DNA from: Melastoma dodecandrum
Taxonomy: Eukaryota; Streptophyta; Magnoliopsida; Myrtales; Melastomataceae
Assembly: GCA_029817715.1 (NCBI GenBank)
Contig: JARUPY010000190.1
Span: 1,922,001-1,986,000, forward strand
Reading direction: 5' to 3'
DNA: 64,000 nt
The position numbers and the translations under genes were made by a program. This document shows, in pieces, positions 12,039 through 23,689 of this stretch. The notes under the pieces are model-generated. The model was not told the DNA's origin. It ran no database searches and was given only the letters and a program-made list of their open reading frames with translations. Positions within the stretch are counted from its first letter, which is position 1, and each line of letters begins with the position of its first letter.

Positions 12039-12884
12039 TGTATCAAACCGCGTGGATCTCTCCGCGTGTGAAAAAACCGCGATGTCAAGATATTAAAGCG
12101 GCCCCAACCGTCTTTTCAGGTACATGAGGGAGGTGCAGGCCTCCCGATATTTTATTGTTTCCACATGTAACGGGTCGTGGGCCCAAGTGCATAGGCCCAC
12201 GATCACCACCCTTCCCCGCTCCCTTTGATCTAAATACTTGATCTGTGGTTGCGGTGCATGCTATTAGGCTCTTTTTTTAGGATTTTATTGTCGCATGTTG
12301 TTTGCTAAACCAACACACATGAGTTCGGGTCCAAAAAACCCGAATCGGGTCTAACGCTCGTAAAACATTGACATGAGTCTGGAGTCATGCCCGGATCGGG
12401 TCCAACACCCGTAGCAAACTTTTGGAGCAAACGCCATCTTTTCGCATGTTTAAGTGTAAGAGTTAATAATTAGGGATCCCCGAACCCTACTCTGGTTTTC
12501 CGACTTAGACCAGTTTTCAAAAAAAATAAAAAATAAAAAAATAAGTCGGTGGCGACTCCGTAATCGTTTACCTAGGTTAAACAATATTTTTACGAAGTCA
12601 TTTTGGATGAGGGACTGACGACACGAGCCGCTCCTCGAGTCCTCCTGAACGTTCCTTTGTGAGGCCTACGCGCAGCCTTTTGCCCGTCGCCTTCAAGACT
12701 GGAGACGGTTGGCGAGACGCCCTGCAGGTCCGTTCAGGAACCAAGGGAGGGTTCGACCCAATTCCCTTCCGCAGTGTCCGACGTTCGAGTCGCGGCATCG
12801 ACCGGTTGGGCCCTGGGGAGCGGGCCCGGATCCTCGGGTCGTCCGAACCGCCTCGCGCGTGCTAGGCCGGAAGGCGCGCGTACA
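12039..12884 (+). mobile_element. LTR copy C, ending inside a CLPP6 exon
   Basis: It runs from TGTATCAAACCGCG to GGCGCGCGTACA, so it has TG...CA ends. The shared family blocks are all present: AGGTACATGAGGG, GGGTCGTGGGCCCAAGTGCA, CCCGAATCGGGTC, GTCGGTGGCGACTCCG, CCGGTTGGGCCC. The base after the final A is the first base of ATG TCT TGG, the Met-Ser-Trp codons that end a CLPP6 exon. The left edge is less certain because GGCGCG just upstream is also present left of copy D. No second LTR is visible, so it may be a truncated element or solo LTR. Confidence 0.8.
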
Positions 12885-13761
12885 ATGTCTTGGGTATGAC
12901 TCCTGCATTTCATGTTTCTAGACTGCCTTTACATTAACCTTGTTTGTATCTTTGTCTTCCATGTGGCAATTCACTTGGTAAGCTGTTCAACTAACTCGTA
13001 ATCTTCATGGGCTCAGATTAAACCAAAGGTTGGCACGGTGTGTTTCGGAGTGGCAGCGAGCCAAGGTGCGCTACTGATTGCTGGAGGAGAGAAGGGGATG
13101 CGATACGCAATGCCGAATGCTCGAATAATGATTTATCAACCTCAGAGTGGATGTGGGGTATGTTCTCTTGAGATTTACAGAGGTTGCATCCAAATATTCT
13201 TTTGCCGGTCACACCTTTTGTAGGGTCATGTCGAGGATGTCAGGCGCCAAGTGAATGAAGCGGTGCAATCCCGTCATGTTGGTCCATCTCCCATTATTTA
13301 ATGCCCTCCTTTGATAAAATTTACCAACTTTTAATTAATTACTTTGCTCATGTCGCCCTCAATAAATGTTTCTATGGGTTTTCAGTAGGTTAGACTTTAG
13401 TAAATTATAATTGTGACACAGATGGATGATGTAGAATCATCTTGTGAGAAGGTTTAGAAGTAAGACAAAAGCTTGCATTGGGTATCACTAAGGTTCTCTT
13501 CATCAATGTGCTTTGCAGAAAATTGACAAAATGTATTCCGCTTTCACTGGCCAACCTCCCGAGAAGGTGCAGTAATACACAGAACGAGATCGCTTCTTGT
13601 CTGTTGCTGAGGTATTATTCCACTTATTAATGTGACTTCTGATCCACTTCACATCAAAGAGCCCTTTGTTTCTCTCGTTCTTGATATGGTCCTTCCTGTG
13701 GCATGCTATGCAGGCTATGGAATTCGGCCTCATCGAAGGAGTACTCGAGACGGAGTACTGA
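12885..13761 (+). pseudogene. CLPP6: ClpP6 chloroplast protease subunit, 3' fragment with stop and lost catalytic His
   Basis: Five exon pieces are readable: 12885-12893, 13017-13157, 13224-13277, 13519-13611 and 13714-13761, all with GT-AG borders and matching phases. They encode the second half of ClpP6, a proteolytic subunit of the plastid Clp protease. [10 protein letters not shown] holds the catalytic Ser, TERDRFLS the Asp, and the end is LIEGVLETEY. Three faults make it dead. The upstream exons are replaced by LTR copy C. The conserved catalytic His of MIHQP is Tyr (MIYQP). A TAA at 13573-13575 replaces the expected Gln before YTERD. Both point changes fit C-to-T mutation. All splice sites survive, so the decay looks recent. 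Confidence 0.88.
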
Positions 13762-14745
13762 TATTTCGTGAGATGTTATACTGCAATATCTTTAAAAAGT
13801 TCAGGCTTGCTCTTCTCTGTCTTCTCTGGCTACTAATTTTGAGTTTATGTCTTGGGTCGCAGAAGTAGCTTCCCGTAGTTTTTAGTCCTCTCTTGCGTTT
13901 CCAAATTTATGAGCAGTTGGTGTATGGTCTTTGAAGCGATGCTTGTGGTAGCCAAAAATAGATTGCATTAATTTAATTTCATTCGATAAAAATCTTAGCC
14001 TCGGGAGAATTTGGCTTTTCTTTTCAAAAAATGAAAATCTTAAACAAATCCCATCACTCCTTTTGTTTCGTAAATGGTTGAATGAATCTGTTTATTAGAG
14101 CATGTGAGAGGCTCCGCTTCAATTCCCTTCTCCGTTGTTCCATTTTTGGACTCTCCTGGGATAGTGCAGCCAACAACTGTCAGTTTCTTGGGGTAGCTTC
14201 AGGTGAAGTGATGTGTACCTTCTGGTAATGATGCTAGCTGAGGTGCTGGGAGGCTCGGACTAGATCTTATGAATCTCAGAATATCGGCACTCTGCAATGA
14301 ACTTCAGGCTTTTTAGACTTTGGAGTTCCATCATGGCATTGCCTTGCTCATCCTTTGAAGAATTGAGCTCTTATATTGGATATGGGCTGCAAACTGTTCC
14401 GGGTGGTGATTTTCTCCGACTATCTCCTGATTGATTGCGGAAGAGGCCGTGATTCCCATTGGATCTAACCCTCTCTTTCAGCTCGTGATTCCGAGACAGA
14501 GATGGTGAGTTTCTAGTTACATTCCTTTCTGTGAGTGGATAGGATAAGGACTCCAAAGATCATGGTGTAGGCGAGTGAGAAATCTGAAGTTGGTGGCCTA
14601 CGGCCAATAACTGTGATGAAGTAAGAAATTGTCTATTTATGATCAGTTTGCACAAATCCAATTAAGGAACATCCAGGCATGGTTTGTTTTCACGAATACA
14701 AGCATAACAAGTCCTTTGATTTTCTGACTTCGTTTGGTTGTCTCT
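13762..14745. other. Intergenic between the CLPP6 remnant and the CNL gene
   Basis: No coding sequence is recognised. It lies downstream of both converging genes and probably holds their 3' UTRs. The sequence near 14140-14200 resembles 2410-2460. Confidence 0.4.
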
Positions 14746-17700
14746 TCAGAGCTTGCGAGAGGGCTTTATCCTTCCTGTTTGCAAAAGCGGGCAGCCTATG
14801 ATATTCATCTTCCAGCGGTAGTCATCACTGGATTCGGGCATCCCGGCTGGCAAGGTTTTCAGTTGAGGGCAGTGAATCAGTTCGAGCGACTTGAGGTTGT
14901 TAATCCACTCGGGTAGCACCACCAGATTCGGGCATGATCTTATGCAGAGAAATTTCAGAGTAGCAACATGCGATAGCCACTCCGGAAGATTCTCCAGTTT
15001 CAAGGCTTTGTAAATCGTCAGACTTTTCAGGCTTTGTAGTTTAATCGCCGCATTACCCTGCTCATTCTTGGACAGATTAAGCTCTTTACAGTTCCAGATG
15101 GAGAGCGTTTCGAGCTTCCTGAGAAGACTGATTCCCGGCAAGAAAGAGATTAGAGAATGGCAGCTCCCAATGTGAAGTTCCTTGAGACTGGTAAGATCTC
15201 GAAGCCATTCCTCCGTCAAGTGTTCGAGAAGCTCAATGTTTTCCAGACGTAAAATCTTCAGGGTAGGAAGTTGACAAGGATGCCTGAATAACTCTTCACT
15301 TACATTCACCAGAGTCAGCTTCATGAGACGTGGGATCATTGGTAGGGAATTCAACTTAGGGCAGTCCTTGATGCATAATGACGAGAGGTTGCTGAAAGGC
15401 TGCACATCATTTGCATCCTCGGTTAGGATTCGTCTTGAACCTGATTCCATATGTTCGAGATCTGGCAGCCCCTGAATTGTCAACTTCTTCAGACGAGGCA
15501 GATGGCTAAACAGGGGCAGATACGTGCAATTTTCGCATCCAATCAGCGCAATCTCAACTAGCTTTGGCAAGTGAGCCGAGAGTCGCACCATCCATTCAGG
15601 AAACTGGGAACCCCCGTAGCCATAGATTCTCAGTCCTTTCAGATTCGGGTGCGGCTGGAGCTTATCTAATAATGATGTATCTGTCGGTAGATTCATGAAT
15701 TGTAATTCAACAGACTCTAAAGAACTTTTCGTATCTAGCAATCCTTCCGATCCTTCGTCCATGAGCTCTTCATCGTAACCGCCCAGGTTTCTGATTTTGA
15801 GGCTTCCTCTGAGATCGTTCAGCTTACAAAGATCAGTGAGGCCAGCGGAATCAGCTTTTTTGCTTGAATCATTAGGAGGCAAGATGAAGTCGGTGAGTAT
15901 GTTGAGGCATTTCAAGTCGCAGAGTCCCCTTGGAATGAGAGACAATTTCCAGCAGCCGTCGATGTAGAGATGCCTGAGAGTGGACAAGTTACTCATTTCA
16001 CGGGGCAATTCCGTGAGGGAAGAGCAACTCGAGAGCTTGAGGGTCTGCAAGTTCAGCAGTCGGATGATCGCTGGAGGAAGCATTTGGAGCGTGCTGTTGC
16101 CAGAGAGATCGAGGTATCTCAGATGCTTCTGCTTCCAAACACCTTCCGGCAAGACATCTGCCTTCACATTATGGAGATCCAACACACGCACCTTGTTTCT
16201 CTTGGAGTTTAGTATGGGGATGAGACCACGGTACATTTTCTCCAGTTTGTTACGGTCTTCCTCGAAATGAAGAAAGGTTCGCAGCTTGTCGTATGGGAAA
16301 TTGTTGTGCCGTATAGGTTTCATATAATCTATAATTGATCGATGTCGAGCATATTGTCGCGCATGGTAATCCATCCATAAATCAACAGGGTAAGCCAGAG
16401 ATTCCCAACCAGCGATGGAAGGAGCCAATTCTTGGGCATGGGGATGCAGAGTGACAGATTTTACCTTCCCAAAAATATCAAATTTCTTAACTCGGAACAG
16501 CTCTTCCCGGAGCAGTACATCCAAGTAATGGTAGGCGATATCCTCCAATGGCAGACGGTCATCTCCGTCATGGTCATTGTTGTTGATAAATCCAAGGGAG
16601 ATCCAGAGCTCGGCCAGGGTATGAGTGTTGATGGGGTGACCACTTGGGAACAAGTAACAGAGGGCGAAGCACTGTTTAATCCTTGGGGGAAGATTGATGT
16701 AACTCTTCCCTATCCGACTTGTTAAATCAGCGTACGGATAACCTCCACGTAGCAAAAGAGCGAATTCATCTGAGCCACGTGGCCAGTCTTGAAGACGTGT
16801 CCAATCCTCAACAGCAGGAGGTTGGAGGGACAAGTAACCCCCCACTGCCTTTATCTCCCTCGGATTCCCCTCGCATTTATCAACGATTTCTCTCACGATT
16901 TGAAGGATTGCAGGGTTGTTGAATAAATTATGATATCTCTCCCTTCCCCGGGAAGCTGTTTCCCATAGTAATACGACTGCGTCTTCCCGATCCATCCCCT
17001 CAATATGAACACGATCAGTACGGATGGGATTTAACCCCGCCCCCATGTAATGAAACGTCACGAGGATTTTGCTCCCACTGGCAACTCCTCCTTCCAGCAA
17101 ACTCATGAAGCGTAACCACTGCCTACCATCGTTAGACATATTGTCGAGAACGAAGAGGTACCTCTTGGTATCATCGAGAAGCCTCGCTAACAGATGAATT
17201 GACTGCTCCCATCCAAACACCTCCCCCTCTTCCTCATCTTCCTCTTCCCTTAGGCTACCTATGATTTCCTTTGCCACCCTGTTCGTGTCAAACGCACCAG
17301 ACACATTCACCCAGATTTTAACATCAAAATACCCACTCACCCCTGAATCCTTCATCACCTCCTTAACAAGTGCAGTTTTCCCCTCCCCCGAATAGCCGAA
17401 TACTGCCACAACGGAATTAACTTCCGAGCCTCCATCCAACAGGAACCTGATAATCTCTCCCTTCTCGTTGACTCTCCCGACGAACGGGATCTCGCACGCT
17501 TCCAGGACCTCCTGAACCTCGGCCGGAATGCTATGGATGATGCTGATAACTGGATCTATCAGATCTCGAAGACGCCCTGCGATGGCCCGAAGCTCCCGGC
17601 GCATCCTCCATCCGAACCAACAACTTTCTGCATGCCGGAAGAGGCGGCGTAGCTTTCCATCAAGCAGCCGCAAGGGTTCCTCCAAGGACAGATCCTCGAG

Positions 17701-17940
17701 CAGGTCCTCCGCGTCATAAACGGCATCCTTAAGCTTTTTAACCATATCCTGCAGCTCAAAGCTATACGGGAACTTCCTTTCTGCCCCGGGCAAGAACCCC
17801 TGAACAGAAGACAAGAGGTCGTGGATCTCTTAGAGTTGAGCTTCAACTCCCCATTGAGGACTGAGAATCGTGATGAAGCCTTCTTCGCTCAAAATCCGAA
17901 GCAAGTCGTAAACCGGGACAGTCACAACAGCTGCAGCCAT
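14746..17940 (-). pseudogene. CNL disease resistance protein (CC-NB-ARC-LRR), nearly intact but with a stop at codon 37
   Basis: This is an intracellular immune receptor of the CNL class with no intron. From the ATG at 17940 the frame reads MAAAVVTVPVYDLLRI as in typical N-terminal coiled-coil domains, hits TAA at 17832-17830 (codon 37), then stays open in the same frame for more than 1,000 codons. The coiled coil continues through DAVYDAEDLLEDLSLE. NB-ARC follows: P-loop GYSGEGKT (about residues 182-189), RNBS-A FDVKIWVNVSG, kinase-2 YLFVLDNMSN (usually LDDVW), and CEGNPREIKAVGG in place of GLPL. About 15 LRRs run to the end. The MHD position reads LHPHAQELA, also unusual. No ATG lies between the stop and the P-loop except in ELQDMVKKL, so re-initiation would lose part of the coiled coil. 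It could be a young pseudogene, a polymorphic null allele or a base error. Confidence 0.88.
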
Positions 17941-19917
17941 TTCTCCGGTCGTCTCAGTTGGGTGGGATGAAGAGGAGAGGAGGGGGGTGGGGGGGGGTTC
18001 TCTTGGTATTTGAAACGGAAAAAGCAGTTTTGGATTCTAGCAAAAATAATAATTAATAAAAAATGAATAATAATGGAGAACCACTTTTATAAATTACCTT
18101 TATAAAGGAGAAAGAAAATGAGGAGAACTACAGAGGTGGCCCAAGTTCCTTCCAATAAGGCCCAAAGTGCGTCTGCAAGTAGGAAATTAAGGCATTACAT
18201 TACATTTGTCTCCAAAACAGATCCGATCCAATCGAATAATAGCAGGACTTGATGGATCACTTTGTCCGTCCCCCTGTCTTTCCTCCCTTCCTCTTTCCCA
18301 CCCTTTGTAGTTCACCCATCCGGCTTCCTTCCAAGTATCATCTTCCACTTGGCTTTCCTCGTCCCCATCTGTTGCCACCCCTGGATATAGCCATTTGGTG
18401 CCCCCCCCCCCCTCACTTCGGCTTTGTTGTTCCCCTATGTGTTCTGCAGTCGCAGCTCCTCCATCTTGGCTCCCTTTATGCTTCCCGGCATGGGATCTCT
18501 CGTAATGGCACAGCCCAACACTCCCTTCAGTCGCCGTTCGGGCTTCCGTGCAGAGGCCAAAGCGTGTGATTATCTCTGTTTATGGAAAATACGCCTGCGA
18601 CGAGCTGAACTGTACAACAAGCTCGATCATGCGGCGGTCTCCTACATGTTTAAAACAGCAGCGCATTTTCTCCTCAAGATAGCTTCATCGCCTGAAGAAG
18701 CAGAAGAATAACACCCGGTCTTCGTCGTGCAAAAGCCTCGAAGATTGAAAGGTGGAGATACAACGAAGGCGAAGAGCACGCCGAAACGGAAGATAAACGG
18801 CTCCGCCTAAGCACAGAACATGAGCGTGATTAATGATCATTTGGGTGCTTTTGTCATTTAGTTCCTTTTGGTTTTTCTGTCCATGTGATAACCTCCATAT
18901 TCTCACACCACCTTTACTAAGTCCAAAATCACATTTTTAAGTATGATATTTTAGGGCAAAGCATATGTTTTGTTTTTTTTGAAGTTGTTCCACTTTCATG
19001 AGACAACATTCCATTTGTTTAAAGACCGCCCATTCCTCACCCCCCCTTTCACAATTGTCCAAAAAATGACTCGAAATTTCATGAGACAACTGTACACCTC
19101 TTTATATAACCCCCACTTGCAGAACACAACCACCTCGTTGCAAAGACAGGACGATCCCCATGTTGTAAGAAAGAAAAATGGCGACATACCAACACGGCCA
19201 TGAACGAAAGGAAGGAGATCATCATCGGTGTCCATGTCATTCATCAATAGTAATGTTACACTAGAAGGGGGTGAATTAGTGTTAAAGTCCAATTAAGAAT
19301 TTTTAACTCATTTTCGACAAACCTCGCAGCAGAAGAAAACTTTTGTAAAACAGAACTGTAGAGAAAGATTTCAGTGAGACAGAACGTACGAATGTGATGG
19401 CGATTTGTTTGATGAATGCAAGACTTTTATAGTAGTTTGGCAACTTGCCTACATTCACTCTTCACCCATATTGTGGATGGTTCTCACTCAGACTTAATGT
19501 AGTAGCGATTAAAGAAGGTGATACGTTATCAACCTTTTATAGAACACACCAGAACGTTCTGCACCACAGATTCTGAGTTGCACAACACAGACCATAAGGT
19601 TCTGTATCAAATGTGTCAATCCTCTACAGCACATAGTAGAAGGTTCAGTACCAAATGTGTCAACCCCTACAACACAAACTAGAATGTTATTTACCAAAGA
19701 TGACTGATTTTTGCAGCATATGCCGAAAGGTTCTGTGCCACAGTGACTCGGTGCACGCGTTAACGTGACTAACAAAAGTATCTAGTTGTCAGACGATTCT
19801 CTCTGGCGGTGTCCTCTCCTGCACCGTAGCCTGCCGTGACTTCCTTCGAGACTTTTCACTCCGGTGGCATCTCCATCTGCACAGCAACCCGCTGCGGCTC
19901 CACATACCCAGCAAACC
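17941..19917. other. Upstream region of the CNL gene and spacer, no gene recognised
   Basis: Immediately upstream is a purine-rich tract (AGGAGAGGAGGGGGG near 17970-17998), then AT-rich DNA. A C10-type homopolymer lies near 18401-18412. Short frames between 18187 and 19775 show no family resemblance. Confidence 0.4.
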
Positions 19918-20737
19918 TCACAAGCAGCAGGAGATTGGAGGGACAAGTAACCTCCCAATGCCTTTTATCTTCCTCGTATTCCCCTTGCATTCACCAACTA
20001 TATCTTTCCCGATTTTAAGGAATTGAGGGTTGTGGAATAAGATACGATCTCCCTTCCTTCCCTGGGAAGCTGTTTCCCTTAGTAATACGAGAGTGTCTTC
20101 CCTATCCATCCTTTGGATAAAAATAGAAAGGGGAGAGTCAATTGGATATGACTTCTTCACCAGGATGATTTTGCTCTGAGTGGCTCCTCCTCCCTCCAGC
20201 AAACTCCTAAAGCTTGACCACCCCTATGAATTCCAATCTTGGACAGAAATATTGTCCAGGATGAAGAGGTACCTGTTGCTTAAATCGAGAAGCCTCGCTA
20301 ACAGATGAAGTGACTGCTCCACCTCCCCCTCTTCTTCAGCTCCCTCTTCTTATCCCTTAGACCAGCGATGATTTCCATCACCACCCTGTTCATGTCGAAG
20401 GGAGGAGACGCATTCACCCAGATCTCACCCTTAAATCCTTCATCACCTCCCGAACAAGTGTTGTTTTCCCACACCCATCATCGTCATGTAATCCCACAAC
20501 GGAACCCACCAACAGATACGTGATAAGATTCTCCTTCTCTCTGTCTCTCCCGACCAACAGGATCCCGCACGCTTTCGGGACCTCCTGAACCTCGGCCAGA
20601 ATGCAACAGATGATGCCAATAAGTGGATTTGTCATACCTCGAACGCACCTTGCGATGGCCCCAAGCTCCCTTCGCATCCTCCATCCAAACCAGCACGTTT
20701 TTATGTGCCGGAAGAGGCGGCGTAGCTTTCCATCCAA
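19918..20737 (-). pseudogene. CNL NB-ARC fragment, degenerate paralog of the 15-18 kb gene
   Basis: The minus strand from 20737 reads LDGKLRRLFRH, CWFGWRMRREL, then a P-loop (DDDGCGKTTLVREV), closely matching the same region of the gene at 14746-17940. Farther down (20202-19918) it resumes with MDREDTLVLLRETASQGRK, against MDREDAVVLLWETASRGRE in the larger copy. The middle is out of frame, the coiled-coil start and all LRRs are absent, and the left end stops at a CNL-like border near 19918. It is clearly a truncated tandem duplicate. Its P-loop is closer to consensus than that of the larger copy. Confidence 0.85.
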
Positions 20738-22451
20738 ACCAGAACGTTTATTTTTGCTTTTTTTGTTCTTTTATGTTTTTTACTAGTAAATGTCTTCGTT
20801 GTCATTTTTACTTTTGTTTAACAAAAGTTTGGCTACCACGATCGTGTTTTTCGTGGCCAAATATTCCCGACATGTTTTTGTGCAAATAAGTTCTCGACGG
20901 CCACATCAGGAGTAAATCTTGTTCCTAATGGCTAACGAGCCACCAACAATTCTGTAAATGTAGTGGTTGAACCGCCATATGCGAGAGTTTTTTTTAACCT
21001 TGAAATATATTTATCTTGTGTATTTCAATTTTATCTATTACTAACATCATCTAATTCCATAGCTTCGGTTGAAGGATTTCAGTTGAAATTTTCCCGAAAA
21101 GAGGCTAACAGTCGAAGATGAAAACAACATAATGATGTCTGAGATCAAAGCCTGCTGTTGATTGAGAGCCATCGACCCGTTTTAAGTCAATATCACAACG
21201 TGTTTTTCCATGTAAATAAGCTCCAAAGTGGTATTTAGCTTTATTAAAATACGGCATTCCATAAAGCCACAATGTATTGCTTGAATTTCCAAACACAACA
21301 CCATTCTTTAAGAACTTTTGGTTCGAAATCATATTCATTTACCATATTCATTGTGGGCGGTAAATAGAACGAACAAGGACTCCGATCAAATGATAAGGCG
21401 GGCATTGAAGTACCAACTCGGGGTGGACACGCAAAGAAAGGAGCAATGAAGGAGAGCACGAAGATTTACGCGTCGACATGAACATCGAGATGTAGATCTT
21501 GTTACGAGAGATTGGGACATGACTAAACTTACGTGAATGGGTAATCGCGTTCACTTTTGTACTACTTCATTGAAACTTAGTTTTTTTTGCTAAATGTATT
21601 AAGGCCGATTTCATGCGGGAGTGAAGGATGCCATGAAATGAAGTCGCCCTTTGCAAGGTCGATTTCATAAGGTTAGTTGACGAATTTCGAAACTTAAGAG
21701 GTTATTTTGCGAAATAATTTGGAAACTAACGTCATAATGGAATAAAACTCAATGATGTACACCAAAATCAGAGTATGCAACAGTGTCCCAAGCAAGAACA
21801 CGAGTCAAGCTAACAACATAACACCGGAACAAGTTGATGTATGCCACCAGTGCTTACCACCCTACCTTGACCCGCCACGCTTACCAGACATACACGATGT
21901 TTGCGCTAAATCCATAAATCATTACGGTCGAGTATAACTGAATTTGTCCAATTTACTATTAAAGGGGTCATAGTCGAAGTTCGAGTTATGAAGACTGGTA
22001 GTCGACGGTAGAAGGAAGATATTTGATTGTCAGAGATCAAATGATGAAAGTCGATGGTCAAGAATTAATAGTCGATTTGCCATTGAAGATTGAAGATCAA
22101 ACAAGTTCGAGTCCTTGTAGTAGAAGAAGTAATCGGGAAGTTCTTCTAAAGAAGGAAGAAGTTCATTTAAATGACAATTTATACTCATGATCGACTGAAG
22201 ATGTTGTTCTTCTTCACTCCATCCATTGGTAAACTCAGTTTCCATCAATGGAAGTAATCGTACTTTCAATTTCTTTCTCAACTGATCTTTCCTCTGTTGT
22301 TCGTTCTTAAGCTTTACAGCGACCACATTACTTTACGAATTTATTTTCATAGAGATCGCGACGTGTTTTTCCTTATAAACACATGAACGTTAGCTCAAAC
22401 TGGGAAATTTTCCTCTGCCACGATTCCATGAACTAGCAATGTTTACCTGAT
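20738..22451. other. Intergenic, AT-rich, no gene recognised
   Basis: It contains R2 copy 2 (about 21594-21765). A 98-codon frame on the minus strand (22326-22030) is hydrophilic and lysine-rich at its start, but I do not recognise it and cannot support it as a gene. Confidence 0.4.
21594..21765 (+). repeat. Dispersed repeat family R2, copy 2
   Basis: This is the plus-strand match to the minus strand of 7570-7705. Shared words include GACGAATTTCGAAAC, GCGAAATAATTTGGAAACTA and ACGTCATAATGG. It begins with GGCCGATTTCATGC and has a second AAGGTCGATTTCATAAGG, so the GTCGATTTCA unit is doubled. Confidence 0.7.
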
Positions 22452-23689
22452 AGGACTGGTTGCACGCTGTCGAGGATCACGGTTATGCCAAGGAGGTAAG
22501 CGAGTTCCACTACCGCTTTCCACATTTCTTTGCCATCCTTGATATGACTGAGAAGTCGTCCATGGTCACCATCATGATTACGGCGAAGAATATCTCGATA
22601 ATGAGGGACTCAAAGATCGTGAACATCACCAAGTACCTGGCTGCTCTTAGGCAGCCTGATCCGAGCTCGTTCGATACTCTCACGATGGTGATGCCGAGGG
22701 AATCACTATTTGTGTGCAAAGGATGAGGGGTTAACTACATTAGAAAGTAATGGGCGAGAGTGAGCATTCACCTTACGGCATCATTTATCCTGATGAACAA
22801 CATTCCTTCCCATCCGTTGATGTTCATGCTGCGAAAAGCGATTTGGTTCAGCTGCACAGAGCATACACCCATTCGTAGGGTTGAGTTTGTCACACTCGCC
22901 AGATCGACAATAAGCCAACAGCTATGACTGGTGTAAATACCCCAAATTCTCAAATTCGTAACGGCAGCTTTCTGTGATGCCAGGTTTCTTTAGATTGTGA
23001 ATACCAAGCGACAGACAGAAATGCTCAGCACCAGTAAACCCCATAATCCTGCTCATTTCATCAACCCAGTCATCATCATCCTTCATCCTCTTGACACCAT
23101 ACAATGATTCGTTCAACCTCACTGCAATATATATATTTACGAGACATTGCCTTAACTATCAGCAATATAGCATACCCCGCTGTAAATTCCCAACGGAAGC
23201 TTTTAGTGCCATTCACTTGATGGCAAAGAAAATCAAGCGTTTTGTAACCTACGCCAGTTACAAATAGTCAAGAAATATTCCCCAAAGCCTATAAATCAAT
23301 TACGGAGACACATCAGAGAGGGACAGACACGAGAAAACGTATCACTCACCTTCAGAAAATTGAACCACTTGACCAGAGAAACGAGAATCCTTGATCCTCC
23401 CTGCTGCGTTCTCGCCATTCTCTAGCCAAGGTAGGACCATGCCAAAGACATGGAAACCCCTCTCTATCAACCCAAATCTACATCGTCGAGGCTTTGAAGT
23501 CGTCGAATGCCAAAGACATGGAAGCCCCGATCAGATCCTCGATCAGCCGCAAATACACATGGAGTCGACAATGTTGGCCTATGACGACACCCTCAGCTTC
23601 ATTCGCTGTGACCCCCTTTAGCGCTGGACGTTTCTCCGCAATGGCGATAGGAACAAAGCCCCCTTCAGACAAATTGGCTAACACAACAT

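Noticed and set aside
22030..22326. 98-codon minus frame, lysine-rich start
   Set aside because: It looks somewhat protein-like, but I cannot match it to a family and find no adjoining exons, so it is not listed as a gene.
22922..23122. 66-codon minus frame between MATE exons
   Set aside because: It is hydrophilic, unlike a MATE transporter, and not recognised; it may be part of a repeat but support is too weak.
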